From the NCBI RefSeq assembly GCF_002845275.2, contig NZ_CP088149.1:4894501-4958500 (forward strand): DNA of 64,000 nt. Direction: 5' to 3'. Of the stretch, positions 1 through 7,235 are shown in pieces. The DNA comes from Pseudomonas sp. S06B 330. GTDB lineage: Bacteria > Pseudomonadota > Gammaproteobacteria > Pseudomonadales > Pseudomonadaceae. Within the stretch, counting starts at the first letter, position 1. The number at the start of each line of letters is the position of its first letter. The translations under genes were made by a program, and so were the position numbers. Below the pieces are notes generated by a model, which was not told the origin of the DNA, did no database searches, and saw nothing but the letters and a program-made list of their open reading frames with translations.

Positions 1-2
1 GG

Positions 3-254
3 ATCCGTGAAGCGATCAAGAGCGGGCAACCAAGCCGGGAAATCCTGCGCAATTACCGCAAAGACGGTACCTGGTTCTGGAACGAACTGTCGATTACCCC
101 GGTGTTCAACGAAGCCGATCAACTCAAGTATTTCATTGGCATTCAAAAGGACGTCAGCCGCCAGGTAGAAGCCGAGCAGCGTGTAATCGAACTGGAGCGC
201 GAGTTGGCCCAGGCTCGGGCCCGCATTGCCGAACTGGAAGCCGACGAACGGTAA
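3..254 (+). CDS. Short LOV blue-light photoreceptor, C-terminal part
   Basis: Partial gene cut by the left edge; 83 residues remain, in frame from base 3. The visible part holds the end of a LOV/PAS domain: a RNYRKDG stretch, the FWNELSITPV strand, and YFIGIQKDVS, in which the Gln of IGIQ is the residue that senses the flavin in LOV domains. A helix rich in Glu, Arg and Ala follows and the protein stops there, with no kinase or other output domain. This is the layout of the short LOV proteins of P. putida (PpSB1-LOV type), which dimerise through that helix and bind FMN. The flavin-linking cysteine (NCRFLQ motif) lies off the window, so photochemistry is inferred. The PilZ-like gene follows on the same strand. 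Confidence 0.85.
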   Translation: MREAIKSGQPSREILRNYRKDGTWFWNELSITPVFNEADQLKYFIGIQKDVSRQVEAEQRVIELERELAQARARIAELEADER

Positions 255-325
255 AAACCAAATCGCCGTTTGCTTGTCCATGACGGTGAAGAAATGCATC
301 CACGACTGACACTTCGAGTTCGACC

Positions 326-943
326 ATGCAAGCAAACGCCCTCCTGACTCAGGACGAGCTGGACTTCATCAGGACCATGCAACACACCTTCCAGCCCGCC
401 GTGGCTGAGTCTGTGTCGCACCTGATGGTCAATGGCGGCAGCCAGATCAAAGACCTGCTAACCCGATTGATTGCCCAGGAGCAGGTGACCCTGCAGGCGC
501 AGTTCGAGAACCAGCAGATGAGTTTTCCCCTGCACTTGGTCGAAGACGAATTTCACGCACTGCAGTTACAGTTGGGTGCACCGCACATCTATGAAGACGG
601 CCCGATGATGCGTCCGTGGCGCCTGACCCTGGATACGCCGGTGGCGCTGGAAGACGAGCTGGGCCTGAGTACCGGCCTGTGGGTACGGGAAATTTCTTTC
701 AAGGGTGTGCTGCTGGAAATCCGAGACCAACCTGAGCCACCGAGCAGCTTCGACCTCTGGTTTAGCCCGGCCAACGGCGCGCCGATTGCCCTGCACGGCG
801 TCCTTCAGCGACGTACCGGACAGAGTTTGGCTGCCTACAACCTGAGCGAGAGCCAACAGAGCGAAATCGAACGGCTACGCGAGTACATTCTCCAGGCCCA
901 TCGCCAGACCCATCCAGAGTTGCACCCTCAGCTGTCCAGGTGA
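326..943 (+). CDS. PilZ-like domain protein
   Basis: Soluble protein of 205 residues. The N-terminal ~85 residues are helical and of no known family to me. The C-terminal half looks like a PilZ beta barrel: a basic MRPWR segment near residue 95 stands where the RxxxR loop of PilZ would be, and REISFKG near 121-127 resembles the [D/N]xSxxG motif (here ExSxxG). PilZ domains usually bind cyclic-di-GMP; both motifs are degenerate here, so binding is uncertain. The gene lies 71 bp after the LOV gene on the same strand, and its 3' end overlaps that of the convergent MerR gene by 16 bp. No signal peptide or membrane segment is visible. Confidence 0.6.
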   Translation: MQANALLTQDELDFIRTMQHTFQPAVAESVSHLMVNGGSQIKDLLTRLIAQEQVTLQAQFENQQMSFPLHLVEDEFHALQLQLGAPHIYEDGPMMRPWRLTLDTPVALEDELGLSTGLWVREISFKGVLLEIRDQPEPPSSFDLWFSPANGAPIALHGVLQRRTGQSLAAYNLSESQQSEIERLREYILQAHRQTHPELHPQLSR

Positions 944-1878
944 CCCGCCAGGTACTGCTGCAAGCGACGACGCATCAAGCGCCCCTCACTGCCCAGGCAC
1001 GCCACCTGCGATCCGATCAGGCTGTCTTGGGCCAGGTCCGCAGCCTCTCCTGCCAACAACAATGGGCACTCCAGTGCCAGGCTCAGGCGGGCCAACTGCT
1101 TTGGCAGGTCTTGCGCCAGCAGACAATTGGAGAACAGTACCAACGCGTGAGGCGCCATGCGCTCACAGACCAGGCTCAACTCTTCCAACGGCTGTCCCAC
1201 CGCCAACACCGTCACAGCAATATCACTGCTACCGAGCAGAAGCGCTGCCACCAGCAACTCCAGCTCCCGGCAATGCCCGGGGATCGCTGCCAGCAACACC
1301 CTGACAGGTTGTTGGTCAGCCGAGAGCTGTAGGCGCTGCAGCACCCGCCCGCGCAGAAAACTATCGAGAAACAACCACTCGCTCTGGTGGCCGAAGGCTT
1401 CCTGGGTGCTACGCAGTTCCTGCCAGACCGGCAAGAGGATGTCCTGGAAAGCCACTACCAACGGATAACTGCTGAACACCTGACCGTAGACTTGCTCCAG
1501 GCGGCGCTCATCAAACACTCTCAGCGTCTGGCGCAGTAACAGCTGCCATTGCTTGAAGTCATCCACAGAAGCCTGATTGCGCAGGGAATCAACTTGTGGC
1601 TTGAGGCTCTGGCTACGGGCGAGAATCTTGCCGACCTTGCTCACCGCCACGCCTCGTTCGATCCAACCGAGGATGCTACGGACTTCGTCGATATCAGCCT
1701 GGGAATACAGGCGGTGCCCACTTTCGGTGCGCGTGGGCTGTATCAGTCCATATCGGCGCTCCCAGGCACGTAACGTGACCGGGTTGATACCTGTCAGACG
1801 GGAGACTTCGCGAATGGGGTACAGCTCCTCCTGAGCGAGGTTGCCAGGATTCGGAGAAGGCTGGGCAGGCTCAAACAT
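928..1878 (-). CDS. MerR-family regulator, class II LitR/CarH-like
   Basis: 316 residues. Residues ~18-90 form a MerR winged helix (YPIREVSRLTGINPVTLRAW followed by ERRYGL). The rest has the length and pattern of the helical plus Rossmann-like cobalamin-binding region of CarH/LitR (VRVLLAAIPGHCRELELL near 192). The B12 ligand signature Wx9EH is not intact: after Trp152 the Glu and His positions hold Phe and Gly, with a His one residue later, and the usual GERHE segment reads GHCRE. This matches the class II LitR proteins of Pseudomonas, which do not use B12 and take their light signal from a partner short LOV protein. Just such a protein is encoded next door. It is divergent from the ABM-folM genes, whose promoter region it may control. 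Confidence 0.82.
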   Translation of the reverse strand: MFEPAQPSPNPGNLAQEELYPIREVSRLTGINPVTLRAWERRYGLIQPTRTESGHRLYSQADIDEVRSILGWIERGVAVSKVGKILARSQSLKPQVDSLRNQASVDDFKQWQLLLRQTLRVFDERRLEQVYGQVFSSYPLVVAFQDILLPVWQELRSTQEAFGHQSEWLFLDSFLRGRVLQRLQLSADQQPVRVLLAAIPGHCRELELLVAALLLGSSDIAVTVLAVGQPLEELSLVCERMAPHALVLFSNCLLAQDLPKQLARLSLALECPLLLAGEAADLAQDSLIGSQVACLGSEGRLMRRRLQQYLAGHLDS

Positions 1879-2068
1879 TGCCGGAAAACCACGATTCTTG
1901 AGGGACGAGGCATATTCTACTCTGCGCGACAGGGCTCAGCACTGACGAGTCAGGTTATTTCAGGAATAATCCGTGCCCGCTTTTTGCATGCAAGCAAATG
2001 CCGTCCACCACCCCGGACGCATTTCATGGGCAGGCCACCCGCCACGCCCCGTTGCCAGGAGATATACA

Positions 2069-2638
2069 ATGTCTACCCCTCCCGTTACCTTGATGGTCAC
2101 GCGTCGCGTCGCCGAAGGCCGCTATCAGGATCTGATGAGCTGGCTGCACGAAGGCGAACAGCTGGCCACCGACTTCACCGGCTACCTGGGTTCCGGCGTC
2201 CTGGCCCCTCCCCCGCAAGGTGATGAGTTCCAGATCATCTTTCGCTTCACCAACGAGCAGACCATGCAAGCCTGGGAGCACTCGGCATCGCGCAAGGCTT
2301 GGCTGGCGCGTGGCAACGGCCTGTTCAAGCAGCCCCAGGAGCTGCGTGCCAGCGGCCTGGATGGCTGGTTTGGCAGCAATCCAGTGCAACGCCCGCCACG
2401 CTGGAAACAGGCCGTGGCAATCTGGCTGGCGTTCTTTCCGGTTTCGTTATTGTTCAACCTGCTGTTCGGCCACTGGTTGAGCGCCCTCGATCTGGTGCCA
2501 TGCATCCTGCTCAGCACCCTGGGGCTGACGCCACTGATGGTGTATCTGTTCATTCCATTGTCGACCCGCTTGCTGGCCAATTGGCTCAATCCCCCGACGC
2601 CCAACGTCAACCCGCAGGGTGCGCGCAACCCTGCCTAG
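2069..2638 (+). CDS. Antibiotic biosynthesis monooxygenase (ABM)-domain membrane protein
   Basis: 189 residues from an ATG with a good AGGAG six bases upstream. An in-frame upstream extension from 1973 lacks such a site and is not used. Residues ~5-95 resemble the ferredoxin-like ABM fold (TRRVAEGRYQDLMSWL, then FIFRF- and AWEHS-like segments). Two hydrophobic segments follow (~112-130 and ~137-160), so the domain is tethered to the inner membrane. Members of this group are mostly annotated only as ABM-domain proteins; a quinol oxidase-like activity is known for some relatives but nothing here fixes a substrate. The gene is divergent from the MerR regulator and is followed 55 bp later by folM. 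Confidence 0.75.
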   Translation: MSTPPVTLMVTRRVAEGRYQDLMSWLHEGEQLATDFTGYLGSGVLAPPPQGDEFQIIFRFTNEQTMQAWEHSASRKAWLARGNGLFKQPQELRASGLDGWFGSNPVQRPPRWKQAVAIWLAFFPVSLLFNLLFGHWLSALDLVPCILLSTLGLTPLMVYLFIPLSTRLLANWLNPPTPNVNPQGARNPA

Positions 2639-2693
2639 TTCGGGTATGCTGGGGGCCATCCACGCGAACCTGTAAAAGTTGACCGCCCCCACC

Positions 2694-3392
2694 ATGAACA
2701 GCCCAATTCTTGTCACCGGAGCCAGCCAGCGAGTCGGACTGGCGTTGGCCCTGAACCTGGCGCAGGCCGGCCATACTGTGGTCAGTGCCAGCCGAAGCAA
2801 AAACCCTGAAGCGGCGCACCCGAACATCATCCAGTTCCAGGCCGACCTGTGCCGCGAAGACGACCGTCTGGCCCTGATTGAACACCTGCAGAGCAACTAC
2901 GATGGCCTACGGGCAATCATCCACAACGCCTCGTTGTGGCTCGATGATGACCTGACCAACCTCAACACCATGTTCAAATTGCATGTTGAAGCGCCGTATC
3001 ACCTGAACCTGGCACTCGGTGAACACCTGCACAAGCTCGATAAGGCCGACATCATCCACATCTGCGACGAGACGTCCTCACGTGGCAGCAAAAGCCATAT
3101 CGGCTATGCCGCCACCAAAGCCGCGCTGCAGAATATGGTCCTGTCCTTTGCTGAGAAATACGCGCCGGTCGTCAGGGTCAACGCCATTTTGCCGGGGCTG
3201 CTGATCCTCAAGGAAAACAGTGACGAGGCCTACCGCCAGCAAACCCTGAAAAAGGCCTTGCTGGAATTCGAACCTGGTGCGCAGCCACTGATTGAAGCGG
3301 TGCAATTTCTGCTCGAAAGTCAGTACAGCACTGGCAGCAATGTGGTCATCAACGGTGGCCGCCATCTGAAAAACCGCATCGCGGTAGACTGA
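2694..3392 (+). CDS. folM: Dihydromonapterin reductase
   Basis: Short-chain dehydrogenase of 232 residues that reduces dihydromonapterin (and dihydrofolate weakly) with NADPH to make tetrahydromonapterin, the cofactor of phenylalanine hydroxylase in pseudomonads. The start of the Rossmann fold is ILVTGASQRVGLALA, with HNASLW in mid-protein and a catalytic Ser/Tyr/Lys set at SSRGSKSHIGYAATKAAL. The GASQRVG dinucleotide loop with Arg, rather than GxxxGIG, is typical of FolM and pteridine reductases. The ATG at 2694 is chosen over a TTG 15 bases upstream. In P. putida pterin and folate-branch genes are often near light-response regulators, which fits the neighbours; that link is inference. Confidence 0.88.
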   Translation: MNSPILVTGASQRVGLALALNLAQAGHTVVSASRSKNPEAAHPNIIQFQADLCREDDRLALIEHLQSNYDGLRAIIHNASLWLDDDLTNLNTMFKLHVEAPYHLNLALGEHLHKLDKADIIHICDETSSRGSKSHIGYAATKAALQNMVLSFAEKYAPVVRVNAILPGLLILKENSDEAYRQQTLKKALLEFEPGAQPLIEAVQFLLESQYSTGSNVVINGGRHLKNRIAVD

Positions 3393-3416
3393 TTTGTCCT
3401 TGTCACGAGAATGACC

Positions 3417-3713
3417 ATGAACGACCAACAGAAACTTGAACTCGAAGCCGCTGCGTTCCGTCGGCTGGTAGCTCACCTGGACAGCCGCAAGGATGTCCAG
3501 AACATCGACCTGATGAACCTCTCCGGCTTCTGCCGCAACTGCCTGTCCAAGTGGTACAAGGCTGCCGCCGACGAGCGTCAGGTCGAGCTGAGCATGGACG
3601 AAGCCCGCGAAGCGGTTTACGGCATGCCTTACGCCGAATGGAAAGCTCAATACCAGAAAGAAGCCAGCGCCGAACAGCAAGCGGCGTTCGCCAAAGGAAA
3701 ACCCAATGACTGA
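3417..3713 (+). CDS. DUF1244 family protein
   Basis: 98-residue soluble protein carrying the DUF1244 signature GFCRNCLSKWY near the middle, with two cysteines spaced CxxC-like within it. The family is widespread in proteobacteria, small, helical and without an assigned function. A second ATG six bases upstream (3411) is possible, but the purine-rich GAGA lies at a better distance from 3417. Its stop overlaps the start of the HopJ-family gene by 8 bp, so the two are probably translated together and may act in the same process. Confidence 0.85.
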   Translation: MNDQQKLELEAAAFRRLVAHLDSRKDVQNIDLMNLSGFCRNCLSKWYKAAADERQVELSMDEAREAVYGMPYAEWKAQYQKEASAEQQAAFAKGKPND

Positions 3714-4044
3714 TCTCAATACCCTGCGCCAAAGCCTTAACAGCGGCGAGCATGTCTTTGCCGATACCCTGGCATTCATCGCAGCGCGCTACGATTACCA
3801 GCCACAGGCCTTCACCAACGGCGGGGTGGAAAATGCCGCCGGTCAGAACGAAGGTTCGTGCAAGACCCTGGGCCTGGCCCTGCTTGAAGGTTTGAGCGAT
3901 GAAGAAGCGCTGCTGGCGTTCGGCGAGCACTACCGTTCAGTACTGGCCACACCCGAGGGCAGTGATCACGGCAACATCCGTGCGTTGATCGGGCACGGCC
4001 TGGCGGGCGTGAAGTTCGCCGCCCAGCCGCTCAAGGCACGCTAA
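3706..4044 (+). CDS. HopJ type III effector family protein
   Basis: 112 residues matching the HopJ family along its length: TLAFIAARYDYQPQAFTNGG, then NEGSCKTLGLALL and FGEHYRSVL. The family was named from a candidate secreted effector, but its members are found widely in non-pathogens and are encoded among housekeeping genes, as here; no secretion signal or chaperone gene is present. AAGGAA sits six bases before the ATG. It overlaps the DUF1244 gene upstream by 8 bp and its 3' end overlaps the convergent hydrolase gene by 14 bp. The function is unknown; a role in a type III system is unlikely. Confidence 0.85.
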   Translation: MTDLNTLRQSLNSGEHVFADTLAFIAARYDYQPQAFTNGGVENAAGQNEGSCKTLGLALLEGLSDEEALLAFGEHYRSVLATPEGSDHGNIRALIGHGLAGVKFAAQPLKAR

Positions 4045-4978
4045 ACGTCTTCAGTTGCCCAGGCGTATCGTCAGCCAATTGCCCGTGCTGCAACCACTGC
4101 AGGGCAATTGGCCAGAGCCGGGCCTGAAAGCGCTGATGAAAAAAAGCAAAATGACCGATCTGCCTCTCGTCAATGTCGGCAGGTGCAATCCGCAAATGGC
4201 TACGTGGACTGGATTCAAAGTACGCCAACAGCCGCTCAATCGCCGCAACGGTCCCGAAAGGATCATCAGTCAAGCTGATCGCCAGGGTTTGCGCCGTGAC
4301 CTGCGCAAAGGGCAGCTCAGCCAGTGATTGACCACTGGGGCGCCGCTCATAGGCTGCGGTGAGTGTGCTCCAGTCCTTGACCACCCCGGCCGGGGTGTCT
4401 TCCAGCCAACCCAGGCGCTTGCCGGGAAAGTAGCCGAACAACCGCGTCAACAACGGCATCAGCACATGCCATTTGCCAAACAGTTGCCAACGACTGTCAA
4501 CGGCATAGTCGCGCCAGTAGGCAAACTGCGCGCCGACCGTGACCAGCCTGCGCACGTGCCTGGACGACACCGCCAATCCCGCTGCGCAACCGCCAAAACT
4601 ATGGCCGACAACGTCGATGGGTTGTCCGGGAAACTCGCGCACGGCACGCTGCACCATCGCTTCGAAATCCAGCGCCCCCCAGTCAGTCCAGGACGCCTGA
4701 AAGTGACGCATCGAGGTCGGGCGCGATTCACCGATACCTCGATAGTCATAGGTCATGACATCGAAGCCGTGACTGAACAGATACTCGGCAAAGCGCGCGT
4801 AATAGCGGCTACGCACCGAGGTGGCGGCGTTTATGATCACCACAGGGCGCGTACTGTCCACCTGGGCATGGCGCCAGCAGCAGCCGCCGAGCGGATAACC
4901 GTCGGCAGCGGCTTGCACAAAGGCATGCCCGCTGTTGCTTGAGACTGGCAGCGGTGGAAATGCTTCGAGACTGCTCAT
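4031..4978 (-). CDS. Alpha/beta hydrolase (serine hydrolase)
   Basis: 315 residues with the alpha/beta hydrolase fold: an early strand VVIINAATS, the YDYRGIGES turn, and the nucleophile elbow GHSFGG near residue 125. A late IGHFAFFH segment probably supplies the catalytic His. It belongs to the uncharacterised group often labelled predicted alpha/beta hydrolase (COG4757-like); substrate unknown. There is no signal peptide, so it is cytosolic. An AAGAGGT precedes the ATG closely. The GNAT gene ends only 7 bp upstream on the same strand, so the two form a likely operon. Confidence 0.82.
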   Translation of the reverse strand: MSSLEAFPPLPVSSNSGHAFVQAAADGYPLGGCCWRHAQVDSTRPVVIINAATSVRSRYYARFAEYLFSHGFDVMTYDYRGIGESRPTSMRHFQASWTDWGALDFEAMVQRAVREFPGQPIDVVGHSFGGCAAGLAVSSRHVRRLVTVGAQFAYWRDYAVDSRWQLFGKWHVLMPLLTRLFGYFPGKRLGWLEDTPAGVVKDWSTLTAAYERRPSGQSLAELPFAQVTAQTLAISLTDDPFGTVAAIERLLAYFESSPRSHLRIAPADIDERQIGHFAFFHQRFQARLWPIALQWLQHGQLADDTPGQLKTFSVP

Positions 4979-4985
4979 TGACCTC

Positions 4986-5672
4986 TTATGCCGAAGCCGC
5001 TACCCGCGGCGCCGGGACCTTGCGCAGGCCGCCAAGGCGAGAGCCATCGTAACGGGTTTCACGGAACAGGCGCCAGCGTCCGAACAGGCCATACACATGC
5101 ATCACCCGCCCCTGTTCGTGATAGCCCATGCGGATATGCAGTTTCAGCGCCGGAATGTTGTGGGTTTCGCAGACATCCACAACTTTATTGCAGCCCTTGG
5201 CACGCATGGCCTCCCACAACGCGACCTGGGCATCTACCGACAACCGTGTGCCGAAGTAGGCGCGGGTCATTTCGCCGCCGAATTCAAAGAACTCCCCCGG
5301 TTTTACCGGGAAGTTGCAACCGTAATAGTGGCGGTCGTGATAGTCACGCATGCTGCCAAAAATAAACGCCACGGCATCGCCCTTGTCATCTAGGTACATA
5401 TGCCCGGTATGCCCCTCAGCAGCCAGCTCCCTCATGGTTTGCACGCGGTCACCGAAGTAACGAGCAAAGGCGTCGGCGTTTTCCGGGGTGATATCGACTC
5501 GGCGTACGGGGGGATGGTCACGCAATTTATGCGGGGGAACCGGGCTGACCAGGTCACGCTCCATCCACAGCAGTTCCCAGTGGAAGAAGATGTAGCGCTC
5601 GCAGAGTGTTTTCAGGGTCTTCTGGAGACCCTTTTGCCTGATCCGCTCTTTTAGTTTCTGCAATCCACTCAT
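4986..5672 (-). CDS. GNAT family N-acetyltransferase
   Basis: 228 residues. After a basic helical N-terminus (~45 residues) a GNAT fold is suggested by HTGHMYLDDKGDAVAFIFG, EFFEFGGEMT and, near the C-terminus, the NIPALKLHIRMGYHEQGRV segment typical of acetyl-CoA binding and the last GNAT strands. The acceptor substrate cannot be told. An AGGAG lies six bases before the ATG. It is the first gene of a two-gene operon with the alpha/beta hydrolase (7-bp gap), suggesting a shared small-molecule modification role, which is inference. Confidence 0.78.
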   Translation of the reverse strand: MSGLQKLKERIRQKGLQKTLKTLCERYIFFHWELLWMERDLVSPVPPHKLRDHPPVRRVDITPENADAFARYFGDRVQTMRELAAEGHTGHMYLDDKGDAVAFIFGSMRDYHDRHYYGCNFPVKPGEFFEFGGEMTRAYFGTRLSVDAQVALWEAMRAKGCNKVVDVCETHNIPALKLHIRMGYHEQGRVMHVYGLFGRWRLFRETRYDGSRLGGLRKVPAPRVAASA

Positions 5673-5795
5673 GGCGTCTCCTGGTGACCCGGGCGGTTGG
5701 AAGGGCAGCTAGAGAGTGGTATAGATCAGCGCAGCGAGGGAATGGCAAAGGGCCATTGACGGACTTGTTTCAAATTGTGTTTCGATTGTGGAACA

Positions 5796-5829
5796 GTTGC
5801 CACACCTGAACAAAAACAGGTGTGGCAAC
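5796..5829. terminator. 13-bp perfect hairpin downstream of fabV
   Basis: Two 13-base arms (5796-5808 and 5817-5829) are exact reverse complements around an 8-base A-rich loop. It begins 21 bp past the fabV stop codon. On the fabV strand the loop is T-rich but no T-run follows the stem, so it may be a terminator, an mRNA 3' stabiliser, or a protein site. Confidence 0.5.
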
Positions 5830-5849
5830 AAGACCTTAGCAGCGGCTAG

Positions 5850-7064
5850 TTACAGCTCGATGCAGTCAAACCGTACGTCGGTAGCCACATCGGCGTCGTA
5901 GTCAACATCCTGGCGCTCGAAACCGAACAGCTTGAGGAACTCACGCTTGTAGTCGTTGTAGTCGGTCACGCTGGACAGGTTCTCGGTGGTGACCGTCGGC
6001 CACAGGTCCTTGCAGGCATCCTGGACGTCATCACGCAGTTCCCAGTCGTCCAGACGCAGACGGCCCTCTTCGTCCAGCGCTGCTGGCGCGCCATCTGCAC
6101 GGTACAGGCGATCACGGAACAGACGGTCGAGTTGATCCTGAGTGCCTTCGTGAACACCCTTCTCTTTCATGATCTTGAAGACCATGGACAGATACAGCGG
6201 CATTACCGGGATAGCCGAGCTGGCCTGGGTTACCACCGATTTCAGCACCGCGACATTGGCGCCGCCACCGACCTTGGCGTTCAGACGCTTGGCGGTTTCG
6301 TCCAGGTCTTGTTTGGCCTTGCCCAGTGCACCGTGCCAGTAGATCGGCCAAGTGATTTCGGTACCGATGTAGCTGAACGCCACGGTGCGTGCTTGTGGCG
6401 CCAGTACACCAGCGGCGTTCAGGGCGTCGATCCACAGCTGCCAGTCCTGACCACCCATGACGGTCACGGTGTCGGCGATTTCCTGCTCGGAAGCCGGCTC
6501 AATCGACGCCTCGATGATGGTGTCTTTGTTGGTGTCGATGGCGGTCGACTTGTACGGCTGGCCAATCGGCTTGAGTGCCGAGCGCACCAGTTCGCCGGCG
6601 CGCTCGCCTGCAGAAGCAGGCAGCTTGCGCACTGGCGACGCCAGCGAATAGACCACCAGGTCAACCTGGCCGCCCATTTCGTTCTTGATCAGTTCGATGA
6701 CCTTGGCCCGTGCTTCATCGGAGAAGGCGTCACCATTGATCGACTTGCTGTACAGGCCTTCGGCCTTGGCGAATTTGTCGAAGGCGGCGGCGTTGTACCA
6801 GCCGGCGGTGCCAGACTTGGTCTCAGTACCCGGCTTCTCGAAAAACACGCCCAGGGTGTCAGCACCAAAGCCGAACGCTGCGGTGATGCGCGCTGCCAGG
6901 CCGTAGCCGCTGGAGGCACCGATCACCAGGACCTTTTTCGGACCATCCTTGCGCACGCCCTGCTTGCGGGTGGCTTCGATCTGATCACGTACGTTCAGCT
7001 CGCAACCGGTTGGATGCGTAGTGGTGCAGATAAAACCGCGAACTTTAGGATGGATGATGGCCAA
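5850..7064 (-). CDS. fabV: Enoyl-ACP reductase FabV (trans-2-enoyl-CoA reductase)
   Basis: 404 residues. Catalyses the last, NADH-dependent reduction of each fatty acid elongation cycle; FabV is the triclosan-resistant type. Visible features are the start [20 protein letters not shown], the dinucleotide loop [16 protein letters not shown] near residue 50, SLASPVRK, and the FabV active-site spacing Tyr-x8-Lys at [10 protein letters not shown]. The start codon is TTG: the sequence aligns with family members from MAIIHP onward, no ATG is nearby, and GAGG lies about 9 bases upstream. It is transcribed alone, with a strong hairpin behind it. Confidence 0.96.
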   Translation of the reverse strand: MAIIHPKVRGFICTTTHPTGCELNVRDQIEATRKQGVRKDGPKKVLVIGASSGYGLAARITAAFGFGADTLGVFFEKPGTETKSGTAGWYNAAAFDKFAKAEGLYSKSINGDAFSDEARAKVIELIKNEMGGQVDLVVYSLASPVRKLPASAGERAGELVRSALKPIGQPYKSTAIDTNKDTIIEASIEPASEQEIADTVTVMGGQDWQLWIDALNAAGVLAPQARTVAFSYIGTEITWPIYWHGALGKAKQDLDETAKRLNAKVGGGANVAVLKSVVTQASSAIPVMPLYLSMVFKIMKEKGVHEGTQDQLDRLFRDRLYRADGAPAALDEEGRLRLDDWELRDDVQDACKDLWPTVTTENLSSVTDYNDYKREFLKLFGFERQDVDYDADVATDVRFDCIEL

Positions 7065-7235
7065 TGTCTGTACCTCGTCAGTGAAAATGCTGAGGGAGCC
7101 GAATCGCGGGGGACTCGAGGTTCCGTTGCTGTGAGGGTGAGACTACACCCGCAGCGTTGCCGACACATCCGGCTCCCTGGAATCCGTCAGGGCGCTACTT
7201 TGTCACAGCGTGGAAAACTTCAGCAACTGCTGATC

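Noticed and set aside
1879..2068. Search for a LitR-type TGTACA operator before the ABM-folM genes
   Set aside because: No matching sequence was seen, so direct control by the neighbouring regulator is left as inference.
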